64,000 nt of DNA from Mesodorylaimus sp. YZB2_4. Taxonomy: Eukaryota > Nematoda > Enoplea > Dorylaimida > Dorylaimidae. Location of the stretch: positions 62,001 through 126,000 of the forward strand of contig JASANH010001389.1 in assembly GCA_030248295.1 (NCBI GenBank), written 5' to 3'. This document shows positions 35,301-46,813 of this stretch, piece after piece; position 1 is the stretch's first letter; each line of letters starts with the position of its first letter. Position numbers and translations under genes: made by a program. The notes below the pieces were generated by a model. It was not told where the DNA came from, did not search any database, and worked only from the letters and a program-made list of their open reading frames with translations.

Positions 35301-35905
35301 TAATCCCAGAGGCGTGGGTTTTAATCCCGCCCAAGGCTCTAATTTTTGATACGGGTCTTGTGGAAACAACCCCTATTTGGATTCTGTTTAGGTGGAATGG
35401 CGAATATTGTGATACCGCGAGCATCACTGTCACGAGGACTTGCTTATGGTCGGGCTCGACGTCGTATTAGTGATCAGTTGAGCACGGAGATAGGGGCATC
35501 GTCAGGCCGAGCTGAAACCGCTTCAAGTCATGTGTCCGAAAGCGGTAAAATAGGATCTTTATGTCTGCTTCATACCTTGTATTTTTTGCATTTAGATTCA
35601 ACGGACGAGGGTGTGTCGGTAGCAGGCAGTGCCAATAGCAGTAGCGACTCTCGCCGTGTATCGACGGCTGTCGCATCTAAGAGTCGGACTAAGAAATCAT
35701 TGTACAGGAGCTCTAAAGCTGGATACGCTTCTGAACCAGGTACGATTGCAGTATTTGCGTAATGCAAGTATGGGCGGCCAACGACCATGTTTTAGGCAAC
35801 GAGATGCAACAGCGACAGGGGTCGAGTAGTTTGGATCATGCCGAGGAAGGGGCGTCGACTCCATGCGGTGATGGTGAAGACAATCAGTTTGGCCAAGATG
35901 GGTAA
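32302..35905 (+). CDS. TRIM37: TRIM37-type RING/B-box/MATH E3 ubiquitin ligase
   Basis: Seventeen exons from 32302, among them 32462-32640, 32703-32790, 32849-32971, 33022-33145, 33223-33409, 33562-33694, 33746-33822, 33876-34103, 34457-34520, 34675-34832, 34885-35048 and 35796-35905. They sum to 2199 nt, so at least 732 aa. Order: RING ([20 protein letters not shown], then [12 protein letters not shown]), B-box 2 ([20 protein letters not shown]), coiled coil ([20 protein letters not shown]), MATH/TRAF-like domain ([40 protein letters not shown]). An acidic, low-complexity C-terminal half follows. TRIM37 is a peroxisome- and centrosome-linked ligase that controls centriole assembly. The match to the family is continuous through the MATH domain. 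The initiating exon is missing from the model, and the C-terminal tail is shorter than in vertebrates. Confidence 0.92.
33465..33545 (-). repeat. tRNA-like B-box sequence beside a G run, in a TRIM37 intron
   Basis: On the minus strand GGGTTCAAATCCC follows a Lys/Asp-type tRNA-like 3' half; a run of about ten G flanks it. It is not foldable as a full tRNA by eye and is probably a short SINE remnant. Confidence 0.35.
35285..35335 (+). repeat. tRNA-like 3' half in a TRIM37 intron
   Basis: GGCGTGGGTTTTAATCCCGCC has the stem-loop and B-box shape of a tRNA T arm. No matching D arm or acceptor stem is seen, so it is a tRNA-derived fragment, not a gene. Confidence 0.35.
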
Positions 35906-36501
35906 GATAGCATGGTGTTTTTAGGGGCGAGGTCGATGTCATATGCGCATGGGGGATAGGTAATACCTGGGCTCTGTTGGCTAAAATGCACTTCAGGAAC
36001 CCCTTTGCATGTTTTCCTTCTTGGGGTCGAAAGAAAAAGACCCCCTACTTAAAAAGACTGATAAAAAAGTGTGCTTTCTTAAAACAATAGATTTAGAGCA
36101 AGATGGATTATTACTCGTGGTGCCATTAGCGCATGAGTTTTATTAAAAAACGGCTAGAAGTTTGGGTTTTCAGTCAAAAAGAGTTATTTCAAAAAATTAC
36201 CCCCCCCCCCTTAGCTTTTGAGCGGCAAGTACTTTTACAGCAAGGGTAATAGACTTTGTAGGAAGGAAGATGGTTCGCACTCGTCCTAAGAATGGTGATA
36301 GTATTTTGCAGTGATCTCCGATTGCCATGACGATCTGTGTCTATTTGCTATCTACTAGCCTGTTGTGTTTTCACAAGTAAACGCTTTGCTTACGTGAGGA
36401 AACGTCTTTGAAATTTGAGGTCAGAAACACCATTGCTTTTTAAATTTTTTTAGCTGGCTGTAAATAGACAAGTGGTGTGATAGTTAGGTTTAGGAAGTGG
36501 A
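35906..36501. other. Spacer between TRIM37 and BOD1
   Basis: No gene. Contains a run of about 11 C near 36200. At its end GTTTAG precedes the BOD1 start codon by 8 nt, as expected for a trans-splice or 5'UTR acceptor. Confidence 0.4.
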
Positions 36502-37436
36502 ATGGCCGACCCGCCGCCACAGGTACAAGTGTCGCAAATCGTAGAAGAGGTGAAGAGTCAAGGTCTGTTCGATCAGCTCAGGCAGAACTGTTTGAGCGAT
36601 GTAGAGAATGAGGTAAGGCCGTTGTGATCGTGTGCGGGTAATGATTATTGGTGTGCTTCATAGGATGCCTATTTGCGGCTCAAGACTCAAGTAGACTCGT
36701 ATTGTAAATCATTCTTGGCCAAGGAAAGGTGGCATCCGAACCTGAATAAGGCGGCATTACGAGACAAGTTGCGACAGGAACTTCTCAAGTAAGTGGTCAT
36801 TTGACCGGCTTTTGTTTGCTGACTGGATGTGCTTTCAGAGCAGATTTCGTCACGATCGGGGTCAAGAACTTGGTGGAACGTCTCGTGACTGATAAGAAGG
36901 TCCAAAGCGATGTGTATCCACCGATCGAGCGTATCGTGTACAATCGTTTGGGACTGCATCATCCGTCCGACTCTCAGTCATCTGATGCCCCATCGGATCA
37001 CACCAATCGCTCTGATCGTGAGATCAAGAGTGGAGCAGGGACATCTCGATTAGGAACAAGTGAAAAATCGAACAAAGAACCAGTGGACGAAGAACCCTCG
37101 AAACGATTACGTCTCGACAATGATAGTGTATCCGAGACTGGTCCACCGAGCCACTTACCCAGCGAGGGCGAAAATACAAGCGCTTACGAGACACCAGTAC
37201 AGGACGAGCTGTGCTTACCACCCGTCGATCCCACCCCAACTCAAGACCATTCTTCGGCCGATCGAGATCTAAATGCCAGCGACGAACTATCAGTTCATTG
37301 GCACGTTACCCAATTGTCCCCGAATCCGGAAACGGGCGATTACAGTCACGCACACGACGAACAAGTTATTCAGTCGATCGCGATCGAAGGCCACGGCAAC
37401 GAAGAAATCGAGAGTCCTGCACACGAACGCCTGTAA
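36502..37436 (+). CDS. BOD1: BOD1/Shg1-family protein
   Basis: Three exons, 36502-36612, 36664-36788 and 36839-37436, 834 nt (277 aa). The N-terminal 110 residues carry the COMPASS/Shg1 (BOD1) domain: VSQIVEEVKSQGLFDQLRQN, then DAYLRLKTQVDSYCKSFLAK, and ERIVYNRLGLHH at the end. A long Ser/Asp/Glu-rich tail follows without domains. In vertebrates BOD1 controls PP2A-B56 at kinetochores and BOD1L acts with SET1/COMPASS; yeast Shg1 is a COMPASS subunit. Which of these roles applies cannot be told from sequence. It lies 0.6 kb after TRIM37 on the same strand, and an AG acceptor 8 nt before the ATG suggests trans-splicing or a 5'UTR intron. Confidence 0.88.
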
Positions 37437-37606
37437 AATGTTCGAAGTTTTACAAATAATCAAACTCGTTGTAAGTATACTGGCGTAAAAAATTGTAAAA
37501 TTGTGCCCAATAATGTCACGAAACGAACGAGCTATTGTGCAAAACGAATGAAAAGCACCTGCGCAACGATAACAACATCGTTTGGCTGGAATGTACATGA
37601 ATCGAA

Positions 37607-40036
37607 TCAATAGTAGCTGTTGGTCGGACGTTTCTTGCCCTCCTTGACATATTCGTAATCTTTCAGTTTGATGTAAAGGCAGCACGAAATGACCATGCCG
37701 AAAATCTGAAATAAGATAGGCCAGGTCAATCGATCGGCCAAGCGGTCCAATCTTAAAAAGGACGACAAAAAACCCGACTCTTTGGTTTCAGGTCAAGCTA
37801 GTTAGAGAAAGGCAGATAACTTTCACAAAGTACTGCTACTACGAATAATGGTTGTGGTGAATATAGCATTCGGCCTACCCCCTCCCCAATCGGGCTCGAC
37901 CTTAAACCTTTGCGGTGATGGTGCTGTTAGACAGACAAGACCAAAATCGTACACACATGTATGACCTGGGTCATGGCATAGCGGTTCAGGCGTCTGCCTC
38001 TCAGGCTGCGTGTGCACTTACTGTACAAGGGAGGTCCGACTCCCGCCTGGGTACAAAATGATAGTCGAACATGTGTTCCTTAGCGCTCGAGTGCGCTGCA
38101 TAGTGCTTCGATATGGATAAAGTATGACATGCACGGGATCATAAGTCTCCTCAGGTCTGCTATATTTCACTTCATTTTAATATCCATTAAGTTAGACAGA
38201 TTAAATCATACAGCCAGGATATCGAGCGAAAATCTCGGATTGAAGTAATCTACAGACTGCAGTTATAGCAGAATCAATCTGGATATACAGGGTGTGTCGA
38301 AACTGACTGATTTCCCACTCGCATTATAACCATGACTATATTTCTACGGGATCGGAGCCCCGGTCGAACACTAACATAGTTGGCTCACTGTTTTCATGCT
38401 GTCCCGAGTGACCTCGCCCATTTCGCATGGTGAACCCCATTCCCGGGAAAGAAACCCGTCTTACCTGCACCATGGAGACTCCGAGACCGATCGCTCCTAG
38501 AATGATCTCGTGCTCTTGAATGTCTTGTTTCAATGCCATGACACATCCGTCATAGTAAATCTGAAATCAATCAGCAATGAAGATATTCTTGCATGCTACT
38601 CGTCGCAAGACCTCACCATCGATGGGTGATCCCTGTAACCACAATAGCGAGTGACGCTACGACAGCACACGTCGGGTGCTTTTAACGGGCCGTATTTGTT
38701 GTTACTTTCATTCAGGCGTTGGGTGATGTTCTCTTCAGTGTTCACTAGCTTCACCCAACTGCTGTTACGCCAATCAGCGAAAGAAGTCGCACCGCAGCAA
38801 CCGTGCTGAAAAAAATCTGCTGTACGGCAGAATACCTCCATCCCCTTACAGTATCTGGACTTTGCCCATACTTAAATATGACAAGTAAGAGATCATAAAA
38901 AACTTACATTTTGATGCAGCAGGTCGGCAGCGTGAGTAACTGATTTATCGACAGCATATTTGGTTGTCAATGTTTGCTTAAAACTTTGCTTTAATTCCTT
39001 TAAAAAATTGAAAAATGCAAGCCTAGAAGACCGATTAGGCAATAAATTACTTACTCGTTCAATTTGTTCCGAATAAACATATGCTAAAATTCCAGCAACA
39101 GCTTCCAACAAAAAGATTACCAATAGGAGGAAGGTAAACTAAAAAAACAGGTTTACGGTAATTTTCTTGGAATAATAAAGGAAAAAGCTTACCGAAAGCA
39201 AGCAACAGCGATTCAGTTTAGTAACGCCGATGCATCCGATCACGCCTACGAACAACACCATTACCCCCGCCCCGATAAGAATATATGTCGTCGCGGCGTA
39301 AGTTTTCGTCGCCAATAAGACTACGTATTGGCTTTTGAAAAATAATGTCCAAATTCCAACGCCGAGAATAGTCAGACCAGCGAGCTGAATAACAAAAGAC
39401 TGGTGCGTAGAACAGAGAATAGTTTCAACTTAGTTTCACGAACTGTAGGAGAGAAAAGCTTGACTCTGCTCGAGATCACTATCAATTTGCATTAGGCTTA
39501 GGTTGTTGTCCCTGCGATCGGTAAAACCAGCCGGGTGGGTGGGTTAGCAGTGAAGGCAAATTATAGATCTACAGTACTTTAAAATAAAAAGGATGCACAG
39601 AAGGTGACTTCATGTTGCTCATCAGTTCGGAACACCACAAAATACCTGCCTCATTCTGCATAGCATAAAAAAAACTAGTTTCCGGCTGATCGCATAGAGC
39701 TTGTGAAAGCTGTGCGTGGACCTTCAATCTGCAATTTACAATACAAAGCTCTATTCGCTAAGCACTGTACATGTGCTGAGAAGATTTCACGCGCGATCGT
39801 GAGATGAAAAGTGACGATACAGGGATGGTACCAGCGAGCAAAACACCGAAATCGATTACTTCGGGCTGAGTTTCTTCCAGATGTATGTACTTCAAACTGT
39901 ACTCAAAAATCTAAAGCATACTTACGTAAAAAAGAAAGTTAAAAATAAAGAGAACGTATTTGAGGAAATTGACACTGCAACAACCATCGTCCTCCTTCCT
40001 TCTATTTCGCACAGCTACCGCGCGCTCGTTTGCCAT
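37607..40036 (-). CDS. Tetraspanin
   Basis: Seven exons on the minus strand: 39926-40036, 39193-39384, 39055-39138, 38908-38997, 38617-38805, 38465-38560 and 37607-37705, 861 nt (286 aa). TM1 is near FLKYVLFIFNFLFYLAGLTI, TM2 near YILIGAGVMVLFVGVIGCIG, TM3 near FLLLVIFLLEAVAGILAYVY. The large extracellular loop carries the diagnostic CCG (HGCCGATSFADW), PDVCC and a further Cys (GC-type positions DGCV). TM4 runs from IILGAIGLGVSMVQ into IFGMVISCCLYI. Juxtamembrane cysteines (GCCS, SCCL) are probable palmitoylation sites. Tetraspanins organise membrane microdomains. An acceptor (TTTTCAG) 10 nt before the ATG hints at trans-splicing. Confidence 0.9.
37975..38045 (+). repeat. tRNA-like sequence in the tetraspanin intron
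   Basis: CATAGCGGTTCAGGCG resembles a tRNA D arm with an A box, and GGGAGGTCCGACTCCC a T arm with a near-perfect B box. The intervening part does not give a clean anticodon arm, so I read it as a tRNA-derived SINE or tRNA pseudogene rather than a functional tRNA. Confidence 0.4.
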
Positions 40037-40433
40037 CTTGGTCAATCTGAAAAGTGACCACTGCAATGGAAAATAGCCTACAATCAGGATAAAAAAACAT
40101 TTTTTAACTTACATTCGCAGGCAGAGTTCGAATCGATGCGTATCAGACAAGGTTCGATAGGGCTATTACCGATGAATCATGCAAGCACGATGAATCAATC
40201 GATCCACCAAACAGCACATTGCCAGGCTAGTCCACCCAAGATACAGTATGCTGCCTGAAAAGCTTCTGTTTTGTCATAAGCAGTTGGAAGTGTGCGCGAA
40301 GATTCTTGATTCATTTTCGTTCGATTTTGTTTTGTTGGTTTTTCGAGTCTAGGCGGGACGTCTTTGTGTTTTTGTTTGGTTCCAGTTCAGTAAATTTTTC
40401 GCACCCCATTTGAATAAGAATAACTCAATTAAG
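40037..40433. promoter_or_regulatory. Divergent intergenic region of tetraspanin and API5
   Basis: The two start codons are 397 bp apart and point away from each other, so both promoters must share this stretch. No TATA box is evident on either side; it includes several AATCGAT/ATCGATT-type motifs. Confidence 0.45.
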
Positions 40434-43197
40434 ATGGCATTACCAACTTTGGAAAAATTGTACGAATTGTGTGACGTTATCGATGCAGCCAAGGATAAAA
40501 GCGAGGTAAGCTTGCTGTCACCGTTTTGTAATCGTGGCATTGGTGTACAGCCAGTAGATTATTTACTTTTTAGTGCCATGCTGAGTACAACATTATCCTG
40601 AGTGGAACTAAAGGTGGCGCAAAAGAAAAGAAATTTGCATCTCAACTTATTGTCCGATATTTCAATCATTTCTCCGATTTGAGAGATCAAGCCTTAGAGG
40701 CTATGTTTGAACTGTGCGAAGATGATGACGTAAACGTAAGTCGCGGATGGTGCTTTCGGGTTTTCTGCCAACTCATCTTTCGACAAGGACCTGCAATGAG
40801 CATGCGCTTCGGGGAAACTCATCTTGGAGTCTAATCTATCTTTGATTTGCCTCTTGTTATATCTTGTTTACAGCCCAACCTATAAAATGGAAGGTTATTG
40901 CTTTTTCAGATTCGCAAGTCGGTCATTAAAGAATTACCGTCGGTATGCAAAGAAAGCGGAAAGCATATCGCTAAAATTGCCGACGTTTTGGTACAATTGC
41001 TGCAAGTAAGCATCTTTTCATTTAATACACTTTTCTGCTAACTGATCGACTAAAATCTATCTATTTTCAGACGGATGATGTACAGGAGCAGCAGATCGTG
41101 AATAGCGCTCTTAGCGCAGTGCTATCTAGCCATGTGAAAGGTACGTAATCTTATTGACTCCCCTTTTCCTATTCTCTTCTTGGTCGTGGTAAAATAGAAT
41201 AGCATAGTATTGAATCTGTCATTGTGTATTTTAGACACATTGACGGCACTGTTCAGTCATATTCTAAATCCTGATGTTGATCTAATTCGAGAAAGAGCGG
41301 TCAAATTTATTGCTTTCAAATTGAAAGCATTGCCCGAATCTGTAGTAACGAAAGAAATCGAGGATTATGTTTTGCAGCAAACGAAAAAGGTAAGAACTTT
41401 GATTTCAAGTCTTGTCTAGTTTTAATTTTTGTGTTTTATAGGTCCTTCAAGAATGTAGCGGCGATGAGTTTTTGTGGTTCATGCACATGCTGTCTCAGTT
41501 GCGTAGTTTACAGACGGTACAAGGGCGTCAATTATTGTTGGATATCGTGACTGAGCAAGCGGATTTGGATAAATCATTCGATGTAAGTGAGACCCTTTTA
41601 CATTGCTAAATCATTTCGTGTAAAATGTGTCCCTTCACCCTCGAGTGCGCATAAGCGTTTGGTGATGCGGTAAAACATGAACATGAACATGATTGCTACT
41701 TGTGCTGATAACCACTATTTATTTTTCAGCCAGAAGATCCCGATCGTTTGGATCAGATTATTCAATGCGTCAAGCAAGCTATACCGTTTATGTCTGTAAG
41801 TTCCATGTTGGAGTTCCTTGTTCTTGCAAACAAGTGAATCGTGACTGTGAGATTTATTTTAGCGAAACGTTCAAAGCACCAAATTCATCACCTTTCTAAT
41901 CGACAAAGTGATTCCAGTTTTATCGAAAATCAGTGGCGATAATGCGGATATCACGCGTTTGGAATTGTTGAGACTTACGGCCGATTTGTCCACTTACGCA
42001 GGCGATCTTTCAGAAGCGAATTCTAAGATGGATATTGTGGAGAATGCGCTTTTGGTAAGATTATTACTGGATTAGCCTGTCAGATCCGCGTTGATCACGT
42101 TGGTACTTTTAGACTTATTTACCAGTCCCACCATCGGAGGCTGGAGCTGGCGAGAATGGAGCGGTTGACGCGGATGAACCCAAGTTGCAGTTTTCAGAAA
42201 TTGAGTGTTTGATTTACACACTGCATCAACTCGGACGACGTAACTCGCAACATCTGACATCGACGGATAAGGCCGAAGCATTGAAAGAATTAAGGAAACG
42301 GTGAATCCGTTACGGTAGAAAGAAAGTATCAGTTAACCGTTACGGTTCGTTTTGCAGACTCCAGTATGTCGCTCGTGTCATTCAAGTTTATTCGACCAAG
42401 TTGAAGCAAGCTTTAGCCAAGACGCCGAAGGAAGAATTGAAAAGCGACGCGGTGAGCTGACAGTATCTTTTAGTTGAAATAAGAATTAGTCATTTTAATA
42501 AAGAGACACACAAAACTTCTGTCCTTAGCGGGATTTAAACTCGCATCTCTAGAACTACTGATCCAGAGTGGCAATCAAATTAATTTTTGAGGATCTAATT
42601 TAGAGGTTTTTTAGAATCGTATAAAGCAAGTGGCTATAAAGACGACAACCAATATCAGTCTATTAGTGAAGGATCTCTTGCACGTGCCCCCGTCATACAA
42701 GGCGACTGTTAATTTATCCTGGAAGACCCTCGAGGTAATTATTTGTGCCCTAATCTCTGGAGAATTTACTAAAATGAATTTTTTTCAGCAAAAGCCAGCT
42801 GCTGCTATTAGCGAAAAGTAAGATTGATGTGCGGGTGAAAGGCTTGTTGGGATGTAACGAGAGTTTTGTTTTTAGGAGGCCATCGAATCAAGCTGAATCT
42901 CCATCGGCCAGCAAGGTACCGAGGAAGAATCCAGATCTTTACCAGCCTCCAGGTGGCAGATACAGCAGTAAAGCTGGAGCTTTCGAAGGTATGAGTCAGT
43001 TGTATTGTTTCCTTGGGTGTCGACCCCATAGAGATTTGGTTGCAGACACGAATGACAATACGACCGGAGGAGGTGGAGGATACAGAGGCAGCCGTGGAGG
43101 ATTCAGGGGCCGGGGCGGAGGGTTTCGAGGAGGTCAAGGCCGTGGTGGACGTGGTGGAATTCGAGGACGTTTTTTCTTCAAGGCGGGAAACTTCTGA
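40434..43197 (+). CDS. API5: Apoptosis inhibitor 5
   Basis: Fourteen exons: 40434-40505, 40574-40735, 40910-41005, 41071-41140, 41235-41389, 41442-41582, 41730-41795, 41863-42054, 42113-42300, 42358-42451, 42615-42734, 42789-42817, 42876-42988 and 43046-43197. They sum to 1650 nt (549 aa), close to the vertebrate length. The all-helical HEAT-like N-terminal part shows GTKGGAKEKKFASQLIVRYF, IRERAVKFIAFKLKALPE, QRSLQTVQ-type helices and EPKLQFSEIECLIYTLHQLG. The C-terminus keeps the PPSYKATVNLSWKTLE block, a basic stretch and a Gly/Arg-rich RGG tail. API5 is a nuclear protein that opposes E2F-driven apoptosis and binds FGF2 and RNA-processing factors. The first exon starts at the first ATG and matches the family start. 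The next gene follows only 204 bp downstream. Confidence 0.93.
42505..42565 (-). repeat. tRNA-like 3' half in an API5 intron
   Basis: On the minus strand GCGAGTTTAAATCCCGC has the shape of a T arm with a B box, preceded by a putative anticodon-like arm. No acceptor stem closes. A tRNA-derived fragment is likely. Confidence 0.35.
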
Positions 43198-43401
43198 CGA
43201 TGAGCAAGTTGGACTATTTGATTGGTTGGATTCGTTTGTTCGTTTTGATTCCGCACACTGTGTATGGTTTTATGGTTATACAAGTAAATGAATCGATTTC
43301 GATATCTTTGAGTGTTGGATAAAGGCTCTTTATTGAGCGCATTGTATTTGAATATATCATTTTTCGTGTTGGATTCCTGATGTTTGGTTTTAGCTTCTAG
43401 A

Positions 43402-44652
43402 ATGACGACGCTTGCGTGGAGTATCAAAAACGGTGACTTGGATGAGGTGAAGAAGGCGATCGTAAGTGTGCTTTAGTGTGTTGATGGCTGCTGTTCATGC
43501 GGTGGATGTTTTAGAATGATAATAATATTAATAGCGATATTGGCGGAGGCAGGAAACCGATTCACTATGCTGCAGATTTTGGTCAGAATGAAGTGATCGA
43601 ATATTTGCTGGCCAAGGGTGCCGATATCAATGTAAGTCAGTGTGTCATACGTTATAGTCGAGTACCACAGGTGCACTCCGGGAGTGTAAAACAGTCAACA
43701 GCACGGGGAGAGGTCTATCGTAGGATGGGCAAATGAGAGTCGTATGACGACGGGACGGCGCTGAATTCGATTTTGGGACAAGCACTGTGGAAGCATATTG
43801 AATTCTTTCAGCCGAATACGGCCATATCGTTGCTTGGGTCAGCAACCGCGACTGGGAGGCCGCAGTTTAGCGGGCCAGTTCTCAGAGAAAGGAGCAGTCT
43901 TCAACGCCTGGCCCTGCGCACCTGACACGGCGAAACAGCCGGTGCCGTCAAGTGGCGGACGCCGAATGAGTAGAGAATCAGTAAACAGTCCTCGAACACC
44001 AGTCGGGACGGGAAGGGTCCTTCCTTCTCGCCCGCTCTCATGCTGGTTCTGGCACAGGATGCCTGAAAGGAGATGTGGAATGAATATCAATAATGATCAA
44101 TATCAATGATCGTGAAATGAGTTGGTTGCCTTACAGCCTCGCTTATCATATCATGACTGCTGGCTGGAAGCAAACTGGGACGGCGTGGGCCCGACCCACA
44201 AAAACCTGCCATGTGGTCTGCCCGTGCCTTGTCAAAGCATAAACGTCACATGTCGCGGTAACAGGGCAAAATGGTCACTTTGATCCGTGGTTGTTCCTGA
44301 CCACATGATGATGCTTCGTAGTTGATGCAGAGCAGTTAGTGGAAATTAGGACCGTCGAGTGTGTGGAAAGGGCTGCCAAACAGAACCAAATGAAAGCATT
44401 TTAACAAGCCCGCTTCTTCAGGCAGTGGATAATCATGGATTGACAGCTCTACTGACTGCCATTTACGAAGGACACGCGTCGACGGTGAAACTGCTTTTAT
44501 CCCGGGTAAGACGAAATATTCTTGGAAACTTCTTTCTCTATGGTGGTTGTTTTCAGGGAGCTAAAGTTGGGTTACTGGCACCAGATGGTCGGCGTTACGT
44601 TGAATGTGCCGAAAGCCCAGAAATTCGTGACTTGTTGTCTCAGCACGCTTAA
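43402..44652 (+). CDS. MTPN: Myotrophin (V-1), ankyrin-repeat protein
   Basis: Four exons, 43402-43461, 43515-43631, 44422-44505 and 44557-44652, 357 nt (118 aa), exactly the vertebrate length. The start [20 protein letters not shown] is followed by ankyrin repeats [40 protein letters not shown] and [20 protein letters not shown]. Myotrophin/V-1 binds actin capping protein and limits its capping of filament barbed ends. The third intron (790 bp) is swollen by repeat DNA, including a SINE end. The start codon lies 205 bp after the API5 stop, with an acceptor (GGTTTTAG) 8 nt before the ATG. Confidence 0.93.
44125..44220 (+). mobile_element. SINE 3'-end remnant in the myotrophin intron
   Basis: GCCTCGCTTATCATATCATG and CGTGGGCCCGACCCACAAAA match the 3' part of the SINE copies at 1.15 and 61.13 kb. 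The head is not recognisable. Confidence 0.6.
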
Positions 44653-44894
44653 AATTCATATCGGTGCGTTATTCCATGTGCTCGGACTTGTTATTTTTTA
44701 AATGCGTAGGTCGATGAAACCCATTCCAATAGTTTGCATACTTTACTGTCTTGAACAAAATGCCCGCGTAGGGAGTGGAATTGTGTTGCCTCCTGCAGAA
44801 ACAACAGGAAAAGGGACAAACAATTTTAATTCAGCGTCACCTCTCCGTGTATGCACTTTGTTGCTGGCTTCAGTGTCCTCTTTCAGAACGATGA

Positions 44895-44900
44895 AATAAA
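44895..44900 (+). terminator. Poly(A) signal AATAAA of myotrophin
   Basis: Canonical AATAAA 243 nt after the stop codon. Confidence 0.45.
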
Positions 44901-45037
44901 TGTGTGGGAGCAGGCAGTGACGTGACCTCGTGATTGCCCATTCCTCCCAAGAGCAAGTTTCAGGTTTTAGTAGAAGGAGTCAGAAAATAAATGGAAATAG
45001 GAAAGGAAGGAAGGATGAGACGCCTTGTCGGACACAT

Positions 45038-45220
45038 GGGCCGCCGCCGTAATGCAGTGCTTCGGCGGTGGTCTACCCTTATTGCTTGGTAGCGAGCGAC
45101 TTGGATCGTCTCGAGTTCGGTCCCCATTGACGGAGTTTGGTTTGCGAACCATATGAACCCTCGATGACCTCGCACGCCCGACCACAGGGGATTCACCCAC
45201 TGGCCCAGGATCCTTCGGGA
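45038..45220 (+). mobile_element. Diverged tRNA-derived SINE copy
   Basis: GGGCCGCCGCCGTAATGCAG corresponds to the SINE head. CGAGTTCGGTCCCC is a damaged B box, and GGTTTGCGAACCAT with TGACCTCGCACGCC follow as in other copies. The 3' part is missing. Confidence 0.65.
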
Positions 45221-45497
45221 ACCTTTTCTAACTGGAGTTCACCGAGAAGGAATCTACAATGTGGCCAGTTTAAACACACCCATTTCTTTAAGGTTGGACT
45301 GCACACAACGGCAAAAAAGCCATGTCCGAGAAGGAAGATTCGTGAGCCCGAGCTAGGCAAACGCATCTTCTCTTTTCACGAAGTGACTACAGTATATCGC
45401 TCTGCTACGTCTCGAGTTGAGCTGGGTTTCTCGAAACCGCACCGATAGTTACAGTACTTGTGTACAATGTGGCTACCCGTGGCTCCTTGACGCACCC

Positions 45498-46217
45498 TAC
45501 TGTACTTCAACCTGTGCTCGCACGACGGATTACTGTCGACCAACGGACAACAAGCACCAAGTCACTCACACGAAGGCAAACGAAATCAGTGGGTCATCAG
45601 CGTCGTTTCAGGGAGCTGTTGGTCGTGCTCTTCTTCTCTTTCGGATCGAAGTCCCGGCCGACGGGCGCCTTGGACACTTCCACCTTATCGTCGAAATGCA
45701 AGGGCTTCCGCTTTCCCTGCCTCTTCTCCTTGATCTTCTTGGCCGTCTTCTGATCGTCGTCCCTCGGCTTCGACAGCGCGTACGACACGACCGTATTCTC
45801 TTTGACCAACACGTCAAACTGCTGCGGGTCCTTCAGACTCAACTCGACCAGTTCTTCAGGATCCATATCCTCGGGCTTCTTCGTACTCGCCGCCTTCTGG
45901 CGCACCGACGCTTCCATCTAAAACCAAGAATGGACTGAGCATGAGATGACGAGAGGACTCGGCTGGCACTCACCAGAACGTCCCGCAACATGCTCGTCAG
46001 CATATGGCCCGCGATCTCCTTGACGGCCGAATCGTCCAACGTAATCGATTCCGGCTGCGATCCGTACGCTAAGCAGAAAAGCACTTTGAGCTGGGACCGT
46101 CAGGAGAAATCGAAAGTGTGCTTACCCTCGTGCGACCATGACGCACTCTTGCCGCTCACGTTCGCTCCGCCCTTCGCCGATCCTCCGCCCTTTGCTGATC
46201 CTCCGCCCGACTTTTCC
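45498..46217 (-). repeat. Source arm of an inverted segmental duplication
   Basis: The 3' half of the gene at 45597-46813, including two introns and about 100 bp after its stop, recurs in inverted orientation at 47231-47955. The last exon encodes the same 106 residues in both copies. Confidence 0.85.
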
Positions 46218-46813
46218 AGGAACGACTTCCGCTGGAGTTCCAGATCTGACATGCCCGTGCTCGGAATGGGATGATCGAGAGCGACGACCGCCGGTTCTTC
46301 TTCGGCCGGTGCCTCTGGTGCCGCATCGACGGGTGCCGCTGGCGGGGCCTCCTCGGGGAACAAGCCAGTCTGAATCGGGACCGGGTACACTGCCTCGGCA
46401 ACTGGCTAAAGGACCAAGCAAGGGTCACGTTGGGCAAGGACGCCGATTCGAAAGGACTTACCAGAGCCGTAGGTGGTGGTCGTGGATGCGGGCGCCTGTG
46501 CTTCTTCTCGAGGACTCCTTGCTGCACCTCGGCCGCCAACACTTGCGTCACCTGCTGTCGCTCTTTCTTCTTCAGATGTAGCAGTTTGGCAATACTCCCG
46601 GCCGCCCGCCTGACCGTCTTTTCCGTTGGAACGTCGCCAGTTCCGCCTCGCTTTTCTGAAAACAAGGCCATAACAGTTCCGTCCTCGCAGTTCATATTCG
46701 TACTTACTGTCCTTCCGCAGCAGCTTATTCCAGAACTCGTTGAACGAAGACGGTTTCTTCGCTGGCTTCTTCGCGCCTTTCTTTCCGCCCGCCTGTTTTT
46801 TCGGGGCACTCAT
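45597..46813 (-). CDS. Unrecognised Lys-rich conserved-looking protein (gene G)
   Basis: Five exons on the minus strand, 46708-46813, 46462-46655, 46126-46405, 45974-46068 and 45597-45917, sum 996 nt (331 aa). The start MSAPKKQAGGKKGAKKPAKK is very basic. A helical stretch (AAGSIAKLLHLKKKERQQVT), a Pro/Ala/Glu-rich linker, a Gly/Ser repeat (SGGGSAKGGGSAKGGANVSG), and a helical block (DDSAVKEIAGHMLTSMLRDV) come next. The last part is rich in charged residues (KKIKEKRQGKRKPLHFDD) and ends in KRR. No signal peptide or membrane segment, so a nuclear or cytosolic protein is likely. I do not recognise the family. Most of its 3' half is duplicated nearby. Confidence 0.75.

Noticed and set aside
37975..38045. 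Functional tRNA gene
   Set aside because: A- and B-box-like arms are present, but no clean anticodon arm or acceptor stem can be drawn.
46156..46809. 217-codon frame overlapping gene G
   Set aside because: Joins introns and exons in the wrong frame; the spliced model explains the exons better.
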